DNA of 33,562 nt. It comes from Actinomycetes bacterium. GTDB taxonomy: Bacteria > Actinomycetota > Acidimicrobiia > Acidimicrobiales > SZUA-35. The DNA is taken from contig JAJRQY010000056.1 in NCBI GenBank assembly GCA_024280015.1, positions 1-33,562 of the forward strand, given 5' to 3'. Positions 8,609 to 15,565 of this stretch are shown piece by piece. The position numbers were made by a program, and so were the translations under genes. Below the pieces are notes generated by a model. The model did not search any database, was not told the DNA's origin, and saw only the letters and a program-made list of their open reading frames with translations. Each line of letters starts with the position of its first letter. The first letter of the stretch is position 1.

Positions 8609-9043
8609 CTTTCGTGTCACCCGTGACCCACCGGCCACACATGTGATTTCATCGACCGCTACATCGACAGACTTAAGGACCAATCGGCCAAACTCACGAC
8701 TGTCCCACACCGTCACGAATCCACTACTGGAGTGTAATTCCAGTCCTGTCATTCTCCCACAAGCAACGACACTTTGCACCACTGTTCAGGCATTAGTATT
8801 TCCTTACGTCCGGTCACAACAGAATTCCCCGTAGGTAAAGGGATTGAGCGTTCTGCGCCAACAAGGATGTCGCCGTAAGGCTCATGCCTAGATTCTCTCC
8901 AATTGGCTCACGACTCGTCCGCCGAGGCCTTCGGCGCGGTCTCCACAAGCAGTTCCTGGCCGTTGAACTTGACCAGCAAATCGTCCTGGAATGATCACGC
9001 CGGGCGATGACTCTCGAGTGCGGAGCCTGGATAGTGTCAGAAG
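8609..9043. other. 435-bp region upstream of the surface-protein gene; no convincing gene
   Basis: It holds the presumed promoter/leader of the minus-strand surface protein and the upstream region of the plus-strand coiled-coil gene. Two symmetric elements are visible. ACTGGA-N7-TCCAGT (8726-8744) lies about 118 bp upstream of the surface-protein start. A small GTCAC-CC-GTGAC (8616-8627) is immediately upstream of its ATG. Two very short reading frames overlap at 8884-8994 (plus, 36 codons) and 8908-8979 (minus, TTG start, 24 codons). The minus frame has codon choice like the neighbouring genes, but neither is long enough to call. No RNA gene was recognised. Confidence 0.5.
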
Positions 9044-9838
9044 ATGCTCGCCCCGCTCATCACAGCGCTTGTTGCTGCCGTCGTTCTTCTCGCGATCCTC
9101 ATTCGGACTCGCAGGCACGCCGCTGAGTTACAACGAGAATCAGCGACGGCAATAGAGGAACTTGAGGCGGACGCCAGCCGAGACGCCCGAGAACGTTCCG
9201 AGATCGAAGCCCGCCACGACACGGCCACAGCATCAGTGAAGAGGCTTGAAACCGAGAACGAGCAACAGGAAAGACGGGTCAAGACCCTACAGACAAGCGC
9301 TGTCGAACTACGAGCCGCCAACCGGGAACTCAGCAGCCAGATCACCTTGCTTCAAGCCGACAACGAACGACTAGGCCAGGGCTTCTCCGATATCGAGCCT
9401 CAGACCTTATGGGAGCTGGAACTGCAACGATCCGAACGCACCTGGCGACATAGCGTCTCTGTTGCCCCGGAATCAACCGAAAGCCCCCTCCTCGACAGTG
9501 ATGATCTCCTCCGAACAGCAGTCGAGATCGAAGCAGCGGCCTTGAAGGAAGAGGCTGGTGCGTTCATCTCTGTCGATTGGCAAGCCGCTCCGGTCCAAGA
9601 TGCTGCTCGGGCACACCTGATCCTTCGATTGGCACAAGAGATGCTGGCCGAGGCGGCGAGAGAACCGATTCCCGTCTGCCTTGTCTCCAGTGGCACTGGC
9701 GCAGTCACCCTTTCCCTGGAGCCAGCCGAAGAAGGTGACAAGGGAATTGAGATTGACCTTCGGCCGCCAGACATTGCTGGCCAACTCATCGAGTTGACCG
9801 ACGGCCATCGAGCTCAGGTCACCATCAACTACTCCTGA
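9044..9838 (+). CDS. Membrane-anchored coiled-coil protein of unknown function
   Basis: A 264-residue protein. Residues about 3-20 form one hydrophobic segment (LITALVAAVVLLAILI) followed by RTRRH, giving a signal-anchor with the bulk in the cytoplasm by the positive-inside rule. Residues about 25-115 are a Glu/Arg/Ala-rich heptad region (coiled coil). The C-terminal part (about 140-264) is a predicted alpha/beta domain with a long helical stretch (AARAHLILRLAQEMLAEAARE) and a beta-rich end. I do not recognise the C-terminal domain. The topology recalls envelope- or division-associated scaffold proteins, but no specific family is supported. Its end overlaps the convergent MFS gene by 14 bp. 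The ATG at 9044 has no strong ribosome site. Confidence 0.7.
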   Translation: MLAPLITALVAAVVLLAILIRTRRHAAELQRESATAIEELEADASRDARERSEIEARHDTATASVKRLETENEQQERRVKTLQTSAVELRAANRELSSQITLLQADNERLGQGFSDIEPQTLWELELQRSERTWRHSVSVAPESTESPLLDSDDLLRTAVEIEAAALKEEAGAFISVDWQAAPVQDAARAHLILRLAQEMLAEAAREPIPVCLVSSGTGAVTLSLEPAEEGDKGIEIDLRPPDIAGQLIELTDGHRAQVTINYS

Positions 9839-11081
9839 GCCGATGGCCCGCTGGTGCTGATTCGAGCCGAGCCAGAGTCGACACCAATACTGCAGCGAAG
9901 ACTCCCGTTGCGCACATCACTATGAGGGCAGCATCAAGGCCAACTTGGCTGGCTAGCGCAGTGATTACAAGCGGAACCGCCATCCCGGGGTAGGCCAGCA
10001 GGTAGAACGTCGAGTCACAAGCCCCACGGGTCTCATCATCAGACATCTCCCCCAGGCGAGTGAGGCAGCCAGCCGTGAGTGTCCCCGATGAGGTGCCAAG
10101 AACGACGGCCGCAGGGAGAAGGAGCAACCAGTCACCGAGGAAATAGGCACCCGATCCGAGCAGGTAGCCAACAGCACCAAGACCAACCCCGATGGGGAGC
10201 GCCCGTCTGGATCCAACACGGTTGACCAGCGGCCGAGCCAAGACCCCGGACAAGGCCGTGAGCGTCCCAGCCACACCAGCGACAATCACCTTGGACGCAG
10301 ACAGACCCGATTCACCAATGGACTCACCCAATAGAACCGGGAACAGGGCAAAGGACGTAGAAGCAAACGCGAAGACCCAAAGAGCTGGAGGAATAATGGT
10401 CATCAGGAATGCTCTTCGCTGGGATGCTGGGACTCCAAAGGACAAACGAATGGGTGCCAGTGGCTCCACTCGTTTCACCGTCTCATGGGCTCGAACGAGC
10501 CAGGGAAGCAGCATCAGGGTGAAGACAACATGAACGACAAAAGGAGTAACCAGAGGACTCGGCAGGGTTTCAGCCAACAAGGCCGAGGTGATCGGACCGA
10601 ACCCGAACCCAACATAGGTCACCATGGTCAGGAGTACCGCCGCCCGCTGCTCGTTTCCTTTTCCGAGGAGTTCCTGGATCCAGGCTGCCCCAACCCCAAG
10701 CACACAGCCGCTCACCATGCCGAGCAGGGCCCGGCCTGAGAGCAATAGCCAGTAGCGGTCTCGTCCCAGAATGAGGATGAGCGATGATAGGGCCGACAGA
10801 AGAACGAATGGGGTCATGATTGCTCGACGTCCGTACCGATCCGAAAGCGGTCCAGCAACGAAAAGAGTCAGAAAAATACCGGCAACATACACAACGAAAA
10901 TCGCCATCGTCTGGCTGGGTGAGAGGTCCATTCGTTCTTGGTAGAGCACCAAGAACGGGGTAGAGACGTTGGTGCCATACGCCACGGCGAAGAGACCAAG
11001 AGCAACGGCACGAACATCTCGAGACCCCATTGCTTGTCCTGTTCTGGCCTGCTGTGTTCTGGCCTGCTGTGCCTCAGTCAC
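9825..11081 (-). CDS. MFS family transporter (drug-efflux type)
   Basis: A 418-residue, 12-TM major facilitator. The loop 2-3 motif A is clear (GPLSDRYGRR, about residues 77-86). A glycine-rich motif C-like helix 5 follows (TYVGFGFGPITSALL), which points to an exporter (proton antiport of small hydrophobic compounds). The start used is GTG at 11081, overlapping the upstream MarR stop by one base (TAGTG), a typical coupling. The alternative is ATG at 11030, which would drop a repetitive N-terminus (QQART twice). Co-transcription with a MarR regulator is the classic layout of a regulated efflux pump. The substrate cannot be read from sequence; an organic acid or CoA-pathway-related compound is possible given the divergent mutase operon. 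Confidence 0.88.
   Translation of the reverse strand: MTEAQQARTQQARTGQAMGSRDVRAVALGLFAVAYGTNVSTPFLVLYQERMDLSPSQTMAIFVVYVAGIFLTLFVAGPLSDRYGRRAIMTPFVLLSALSSLILILGRDRYWLLLSGRALLGMVSGCVLGVGAAWIQELLGKGNEQRAAVLLTMVTYVGFGFGPITSALLAETLPSPLVTPFVVHVVFTLMLLPWLVRAHETVKRVEPLAPIRLSFGVPASQRRAFLMTIIPPALWVFAFASTSFALFPVLLGESIGESGLSASKVIVAGVAGTLTALSGVLARPLVNRVGSRRALPIGVGLGAVGYLLGSGAYFLGDWLLLLPAAVVLGTSSGTLTAGCLTRLGEMSDDETRGACDSTFYLLAYPGMAVPLVITALASQVGLDAALIVMCATGVFAAVLVSTLARLESAPAGHRLRSS
11041..11070. repeat. 15-bp tandem duplication at the MFS N-terminus / MarR-MFS junction
   Basis: The unit GTTCTGGCCTGCTGT occurs twice without mismatch (11041-11055, 11056-11070). Read on the minus strand in the MFS frame it encodes QQART twice, so the unit length keeps the frame. 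This suggests that translation passes through it, in favour of the GTG start at 11081. Confidence 0.85.
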
Positions 11082-11599
11082 TAGGGAACGTCACCCGCGG
11101 ATCGACGTACCTCAACCAAGACATCGGTGATTCTGATAACTGGCTCAGGATCAACCTGGCCCAGACCGAAACGGATGGACTCCATCGCGTCTGTCGCCTT
11201 CTCCAAGCGACTCATGCCCTCGCCGGTGATCTTGGCCAGGGTGGCTCGTCTGTCACTGGGGTGAGGAACACGCTCCACTAAGCCATCGGCTTCCAACCGG
11301 TCGATGGTGTTGGTGACGCTCGTTGGGTGAACCTGCAGCCGCTCGCCCATCTTGCCGAGCGGCAGAGCTCCCTCCCGGGAAAAGCTGATGAGAGCGAGCG
11401 CCTCGTATCGGGAGAAGGTCAGTTCAAAGGGCAGCAAGGCTTGGTTGATCCGGCTAAGCACGATCTGGTGGGCCCGAGTGATGGATGTGGCCGCCGCCAT
11501 GGCATCGGATTCAGCCCAACCCCGCTTGTCCCAGTTCCGCTTGGCCTCAGCGATCAGATCGACAGGTTGGGTCACGAGCGCTATCTTAGTTCTTACCAT
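11081..11599 (-). CDS. MarR family transcriptional regulator
   Basis: A 172-residue winged-helix regulator from the ATG at 11599. A TTG at 11614 is possible upstream, and a GTG at 11575 would give an N-terminus closer to my recollection of related actinobacterial MarRs. The MarR core is visible: dimer helices around ITRAHQIVLSRINQAL; LTFSRYEALALISF; recognition helix QVHPTSVTNTIDRLEADGLV; and wing PHPSDRRATLAKIT with the conserved D-R-R. MarR proteins repress until a phenolic, acyl-CoA or other small ligand binds. It is translationally coupled to the MFS gene and divergent from the acyl-CoA mutase operon, with about 50 bp between starts, so it probably controls the exporter and perhaps the mutase genes too. 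Confidence 0.88.
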   Translation of the reverse strand: MVRTKIALVTQPVDLIAEAKRNWDKRGWAESDAMAAATSITRAHQIVLSRINQALLPFELTFSRYEALALISFSREGALPLGKMGERLQVHPTSVTNTIDRLEADGLVERVPHPSDRRATLAKITGEGMSRLEKATDAMESIRFGLGQVDPEPVIRITDVLVEVRRSAGDVP

Positions 11600-11625
11600 T
11601 AGTCGGATGTCCAACTATCTGACGT

Positions 11626-11637
11626 CAAAGATCTTTG
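11626..11637. promoter_or_regulatory. 12-bp perfect palindrome in the MarR / mutase divergent interval
   Basis: CAAAGATCTTTG lies between the MarR start and the mutase ATG at 11649, immediately upstream of and touching the mutase ribosome site (GGAGGA at 11637-11642). MarR operators are typically 16-20 bp palindromes overlapping promoters, so this is a candidate. A 12-bp palindrome alone is weak evidence. Confidence 0.35.
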
Positions 11638-11648
11638 GAGGAGCCCTC

Positions 11649-13313
11649 ATGGCTGACAACGCTGTTCACCCGGAGAGCAAGCAAACTGCTAACCCTGACA
11701 GGGCTCGGTGGCAAAAAACCTATGATGAAGCGCGGCTTCGTGATGCTGATTGGGAAACCATGTCTGGCGTCCCTGTCGACCCCGTCTACGGCGATGCGCC
11801 CTATCCAGGGCGATACCCCTATACGCGTGGTGTCTACAACTCCATGTACCGGTCTCGCCTCTGGACCATGCGAATGTTCGCCGGATTTGGCACGGCCGAA
11901 GACACCAACATGCGGTTCAAGGACATCCTGAACAATGGTGGAGGCGGACTTTCAACTGCCTTTGACATGCCAACCCTGATGGGACACGACTCCGACCACG
12001 ATTGGTCCATCGGCGAGGTCGGCAGGTGCGGTGTCGCCATCGACACCCTGGCCGACATGAGAGATCTTTTCGCCGACATTGACGTCGGCGGTGTTTCTAC
12101 CTCGATGACCATCAACGGCCCAGCCAACATCATCATGGCCATGTACATCGCCAACGCCGAGGAAACCGGGACAACACGGGCAAACCTGGCCGGAACAATC
12201 CAGAACGATCTGCTCAAGGAATATCAGGCTCAGAAGGAGTACATCTTCCCTCCAAGGCCATCCATGCGTCTGGTCACCGATCTGATCCGTTTCACCTCGG
12301 CCGAGATGCCCAAGTGGCACCCAGTCTCGGTATCTGGCTACCACATCCGCGAGGCAGGCAGCACCGCGGCCCAAGAGCTGGCCTACACCCTGGCCAACGG
12401 ATTCGCTTATGTCGAGGCCGCCATCGCCGCCGGTATCGACGTCGATGACTTCGCTCCCCGACTGAGCTTCTTCTTCAATAGCCACAGCGACTTCTTCGAA
12501 GAGATCGGAAAGTTTCGGGCAGCTCGCCGAATCTGGGCCACCTGGATGAAGGAACGCTACGGCGCCAAGGACGAGCGCTCGATGCTGTGCCGGTTCCACA
12601 CCCAAACCGCTGGCGTCTCGCTCACGGCACAACAACCCGAAATCAATATCGCCCGCGTCGCCATCCAGGCCATGGCCGGGGTACTTGGCGGCACCCAAAG
12701 CCTGCACACTGACGCCTTCGATGAAGCTATGGCGCTGCCAACCGAAGACGCCGCTCGTATTGCTCTTCGAACCCAGCAGATCGTGGCCCATGAAACCGGA
12801 GTGACCTCGGTTGCAGATCCCCTCGGTGGTTCCCACTATGTGGAGTGGATGACCGATGAGATGGAGCGTCAAGCTGAAGCCATCTTTGCCCATCTTGATC
12901 AGCTGGGGCAGGGCTCGATCCTCGAAGGGGTTTTTGCTGGAATTGACAACAGTTACTTCACCAGCGAGATCGCCAATGCCGCGTATCGGTTTGAGCAACA
13001 AATTAATGCCGGTCGCCGCATCGTGGTTGGCGTGAACCAGTTCACCGACGGCGACTCCGATGAGCAGAGTCTGTTGCGTATTGACTCCACCGTGGAGGAC
13101 TACCAACTCAAGCGGCTGGCAAACGCCAAGCATGATCGAGACAGCGACAGGGTCCGAACGTCCTTAGCCGACCTGGTGGCAGCAGCCGAAGAACCAACAA
13201 CCAACACCATGCCCGCCACCATCGCCGCTGTTCAAGCCATGGCAACCGAAGGCGAAATTGTCGAAGCCCTACGAGGTGTATTCGGCACCTATGTTGAGAA
13301 AGCAACCATGTAG
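11649..13313 (+). CDS. icmA: Coenzyme-B12-dependent acyl-CoA mutase, large subunit (isobutyryl-CoA mutase type)
   Basis: A 554-residue TIM-barrel catalytic subunit of the methylmalonyl-CoA mutase superfamily without its own B12 domain. The start is the ATG at 11649 with a strong GGAGGA 7-8 bases upstream; reading is open further upstream but antisense to marR. Conserved segments include LSTAFDMPTLMG, SVSGYHIREAG (H232, the cobalt-facing His region) and FHTQTAGVSLTAQQP. The specificity residues are informative. Phe77 (TMRMFAGF) replaces the MCM Tyr89, and Gln195 (YQAQKEY) replaces the MCM Arg207, as in IcmA (Phe80/Gln198). Ala104 sits where 2-hydroxyisobutyryl-CoA mutase has Asp117. This supports isobutyryl-CoA/n-butyryl-CoA interconversion. 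It is first in an operon with the B12 subunit and a MeaB GTPase. A related substrate such as pivalyl-CoA is not excluded. Confidence 0.88.
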   Translation: MADNAVHPESKQTANPDRARWQKTYDEARLRDADWETMSGVPVDPVYGDAPYPGRYPYTRGVYNSMYRSRLWTMRMFAGFGTAEDTNMRFKDILNNGGGGLSTAFDMPTLMGHDSDHDWSIGEVGRCGVAIDTLADMRDLFADIDVGGVSTSMTINGPANIIMAMYIANAEETGTTRANLAGTIQNDLLKEYQAQKEYIFPPRPSMRLVTDLIRFTSAEMPKWHPVSVSGYHIREAGSTAAQELAYTLANGFAYVEAAIAAGIDVDDFAPRLSFFFNSHSDFFEEIGKFRAARRIWATWMKERYGAKDERSMLCRFHTQTAGVSLTAQQPEINIARVAIQAMAGVLGGTQSLHTDAFDEAMALPTEDAARIALRTQQIVAHETGVTSVADPLGGSHYVEWMTDEMERQAEAIFAHLDQLGQGSILEGVFAGIDNSYFTSEIANAAYRFEQQINAGRRIVVGVNQFTDGDSDEQSLLRIDSTVEDYQLKRLANAKHDRDSDRVRTSLADLVAAAEEPTTNTMPATIAAVQAMATEGEIVEALRGVFGTYVEKATM

Positions 13314-13370
13314 TTGAGAAGCGACCGTGTAGTTGAGAAGCGACCGTGTAGATGAGAAAGCGACCGTGTA
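13293..13370 (+). repeat. Four 19-20-bp tandem repeats bridging the mutase subunit genes
   Basis: Units at 13293-13312, 13313-13331, 13332-13350 and 13351-13370 share the core G(T/A)TGAGAA(A)GC-ACC-TGTA, and a partial fifth unit begins at 13371. Unit 1 is the coding end of the large subunit (ending VEKATM, stop). Every unit junction recreates a TAG followed by TTG or ATG. Unit 4 forms a 7-codon mini-ORF (ATG 13352) whose TGA overlaps the ATG of the small-subunit gene at 13372. Confidence 0.9.
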
Positions 13371-13371
13371 G

Positions 13372-13827
13372 ATGAGCGAATCAACAAGTACAGGCGAGAC
13401 TGACCCGGCGATCGCAGCCGCAGCCGCCTATGGGCCGATGCGGGTCATCCTGGCCAAGGTTGGCTATGACGGACACGATCGCGGGGTGAAGATTGTGGCC
13501 AGGACCTTGCGCGATGCCGGCTTTGAGGTTATCTATCTTGGTCTCCGCCAAACCACCCAAGATATTGTCTCTGCTGCCCAGCAAGAAGACGCCGATGCCA
13601 TTGGCCTGTCGCTTCACAATGCTGGCCACATGACGTTGGCTCCCCGCATGGTCCAAGCTCTGCGCGACGCTGACCTTGACATCCCCGTCGTGGTCGGTGG
13701 CATTGTTCCCGACGATGACATCCAGCCTCTCCTCGACAAGGGGATCGCGGCAATACTCACTCCAGGGGCCTCCTCACAAGAGGTCGTCGGTGCCGTACGA
13801 GATGCCATCCTGGCCGCGGACTCGTGA
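13372..13827 (+). CDS. icmB: Acyl-CoA mutase small subunit, cobalamin-binding
   Basis: A 151-residue B12-binding Rossmann-like domain. The cobalamin motif DxHxxG is intact (D33-G-H35-D-R-G38), so His35 is the lower axial cobalt ligand. SLHNAGH and VVVGGIVPDDD line the nucleotide-tail pocket as in IcmB, HcmB and the C-terminal part of MutB. The first 20 residues are an Ala/Thr-rich linker. Size matches free-standing IcmB/HcmB subunits that pair with a 550-residue large subunit. The ATG at 13372 has no clear ribosome site. It is preceded by stop-start repeats and a mini-ORF that may deliver ribosomes by coupling. Its GTGA end overlaps the MeaB-type GTPase start by 4 bp. Confidence 0.9.
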   Translation: MSESTSTGETDPAIAAAAAYGPMRVILAKVGYDGHDRGVKIVARTLRDAGFEVIYLGLRQTTQDIVSAAQQEDADAIGLSLHNAGHMTLAPRMVQALRDADLDIPVVVGGIVPDDDIQPLLDKGIAAILTPGASSQEVVGAVRDAILAADS

Positions 13828-14798
13828 GCCTTCGCGGCCTCACCCCAGCAGAAGTTCTCGACAAGGCGCTTGCCGGAGACCGCCATGCCATTGGCCGGCT
13901 GCTCACCCTGGTCGAACGGGGAGGCGGTCCGGCAGATGAGGTCGCCTCGCTCACCCACGCCCTTGGCCAGGACGCCACCGTGATTGGCATTACCGGCCCG
14001 CCCGGTGCTGGCAAGTCAACTCTGGTCGGCCAGCTCATCAAGGAAGCAACCAAGAACGGAGCTCGGCCAGCCATCCTGGCTGTGGACCCATCCTCCCCCC
14101 TGAGTGGCGGGGCCATCCTCGGCGACCGGATCCGCATGGATGATCCAGACTCTGACTCCTTCATCCGTTCCATCGCAACTCGCGGCCACTCCGGCGGCCT
14201 CGCCCTGGCGGTTCCCGGCGCGGTCCGGGTCTTTGACGCCTGTGGCTTTGATCCGATCATCATCGAAACTGTTGGCGTTGGCCAGGTTGAGGTCGATGTG
14301 ACCGCCACCGCCGACACCACCATTGTTGTTATGAACCCCGGGACGGGAGATGCCGTCCAGGCCAACAAGGCTGGCCTGCTCGAAGTGGCCGACATCTTCG
14401 TGGTCAACAAGGCTGACCGACCGGGCGCAAACGAGGTTCGTGGTGATCTCCAGATCATGCTGGACCTCAGTCATATGACCGGTCGCGAGGAGGCGTGGGG
14501 GCGGCGCCCTCCAGTGATCATGCTCAAGAGTCTGGAAGGCGTTGGGTTTGATGAGCTTTGGCAAGAAATCCAAACCCATCGTGGATTCTTGGATGAAGGT
14601 GACAAACGCTCGAGTCGTCAACTGCTGCGGCAAGAAGCTGAGGTCGAGGCTCGTTTGGAGCAGATCCTGCATCTCGCTGCCGGTGACGTCATGAAGTCAG
14701 CAGCGGGCACACAGATCATGGCCGAGCTAAACAGCTTTGACCTTGCTCCCGCTACTGCCGCTCAACGGCTTGCCGCTCTCCTACTGGAAGCGAGCTGA
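13824..14798 (+). CDS. meaB: MeaB/ArgK-type G-protein chaperone of the B12 mutase
   Basis: A 324-residue P-loop GTPase of the SIMIBI class. Walker A is GPPGAGKS (residues 58-65). Further motifs are AVDPSSPLSGGAILGDRIRM (switch region), ETVGVGQVEVDV (the MeaB switch/DxxG-equivalent segment) and NKAD (guanine specificity). The helical C-terminal dimerisation region (about 260-324) is complete. MeaB proteins gate loading of adenosylcobalamin and help remove inactivated cofactor from the mutase. The GTG start at 13824 overlaps the small-subunit stop. The three-gene order large-small-GTPase supports a dedicated chaperone. The family name ArgK (arginine/ornithine transport kinase) is historical and not supported here. 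Confidence 0.93.
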   Translation: MSLRGLTPAEVLDKALAGDRHAIGRLLTLVERGGGPADEVASLTHALGQDATVIGITGPPGAGKSTLVGQLIKEATKNGARPAILAVDPSSPLSGGAILGDRIRMDDPDSDSFIRSIATRGHSGGLALAVPGAVRVFDACGFDPIIIETVGVGQVEVDVTATADTTIVVMNPGTGDAVQANKAGLLEVADIFVVNKADRPGANEVRGDLQIMLDLSHMTGREEAWGRRPPVIMLKSLEGVGFDELWQEIQTHRGFLDEGDKRSSRQLLRQEAEVEARLEQILHLAAGDVMKSAAGTQIMAELNSFDLAPATAAQRLAALLLEAS

Positions 14799-14802
14799 CA
14801 AC

Positions 14803-14827
14803 AAGGTCGGAACGAAACAACGACCTT
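14803..14827 (+). terminator. Hairpin after the mutase operon
   Basis: AAGGTCG (14803-14809) and CGACCTT (14821-14827) form a 7-bp stem with an 11-base loop, starting five bases after the meaB stop. There is no T-run. The rest of the 147-bp gap to the lipoprotein gene shows no gene or other clear signal apart from the downstream ribosome site. Confidence 0.4.
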
Positions 14828-14945
14828 ATGCGTTACTAACTCGCGGCACCGAGTGCAAGCTGAAGATTGTGACATTCGTCCAGACACTCAGTTTCACCCA
14901 ACGCTTTGCCGATAGACAACAGCAAGAAACTGGAGGGAACCCAGA

Positions 14946-15548
14946 ATGAACAAGTACCTAGCAATTGGCGTCGCCACACTTATCCCCGTCACGACCGGGT
15001 GCGGGGCAATCATCGACAAGGCAGCCGAACGGGCCACCGAGGAAGTTCTCGAAGAAGTCATCGCGGGAGACAGCGGTGCCAGCGTCGAGATCAATGCCGA
15101 TGATGGCCAAATGATCATCACCGGCGAAGACGGCGAAGTCATCGAGTTCAATGCCGATGAAGACGAGGGAACTGTCCAAATCACGGATGGAGACGGAGAA
15201 ACCTTGTTCACCACCGGCGAGGACATTGTCGAAGGCTGGCCCTCAGAGTTTCCCATTCCGTCCGGACTCACCGTCGCCACCAGTTCCAAGATTGCCGACC
15301 CCGATTCCGGAACCACTGCCTATTCCATCTTCTTTGAAGGTAACGGCGACTTCGACCAGGTCTTGGCCGAGTTCGAGTCGGCCCTGGATGGGCGCGAGCC
15401 CTCAAGTGACATAACCCAAAGCTCAGACGGTGAGAAGTTCACCTCTCGAACCTATGAACTGGGGGATGAACTCATCGTCAATATCCTCTTGACCCAAGAA
15501 GATGATGGTGTTGCTGGCTCGTACTCCATCATTGGCTACAAGGAATAG
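14946..15548 (+). CDS. Small acidic lipoprotein of unknown function
   Basis: 200 residues. The start ATG at 14946 is fixed by a strong GGAGGG 8 bases upstream. A short signal peptide leads to Cys19 in a VTTGC lipobox, which is permissive but not ideal (no Leu at -3). Residues about 45-95 are very acidic with repeated D/E-D-G-E motifs (ADDGQ, EDGEV, DGDGET) that look like a beta-strand repeat or Ca-binding-like linker. The C-terminal part (about 98-200) forms one compact domain starting at WPSEFPIP; I recall similar sequences in actinobacterial lipoproteins but cannot name a function. It is convergent with hyuB, with a 17-bp gap and no terminator visible. Confidence 0.75.
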   Translation: MNKYLAIGVATLIPVTTGCGAIIDKAAERATEEVLEEVIAGDSGASVEINADDGQMIITGEDGEVIEFNADEDEGTVQITDGDGETLFTTGEDIVEGWPSEFPIPSGLTVATSSKIADPDSGTTAYSIFFEGNGDFDQVLAEFESALDGREPSSDITQSSDGEKFTSRTYELGDELIVNILLTQEDDGVAGSYSIIGYKE

Positions 15549-15565
15549 CTCGGCGACCGTCCTTG

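Noticed and set aside
8609-8782. 58-residue N-terminal extension of the surface protein
   Set aside because: It would place a signal peptide in the middle of the chain; the sequence has promoter-like palindromes and the ATG at 8608 gives a normal secretion signal.
11600-11648. Cobalamin riboswitch before the mutase operon
   Set aside because: The leader is under 50 bases, far too short for the fold, and I see no B12-box sequence.
11952-13133. 393-codon open frame on the minus strand opposite the mutase large subunit
   Set aside because: It is the mirror of a highly conserved coding sequence, has no domain signature and no ribosome site; long antisense frames are common at this GC content. 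The same applies to long antisense frames opposite the acuI-like gene, hyuA and the SH3b lipoprotein.
11649-13827. Methylmalonyl-CoA or 2-hydroxyisobutyryl-CoA mutase
   Set aside because: The Tyr/Arg pair of MCM and the Ile/Asp pair of HCM are absent; Phe/Gln/Ala match the isobutyryl-CoA mutase pattern.
13824-14798. ArgK-type arginine/ornithine transport kinase
   Set aside because: The gene is fused by overlap to a B12 mutase operon and has the MeaB GTPase motifs; the transport label is a historical annotation.
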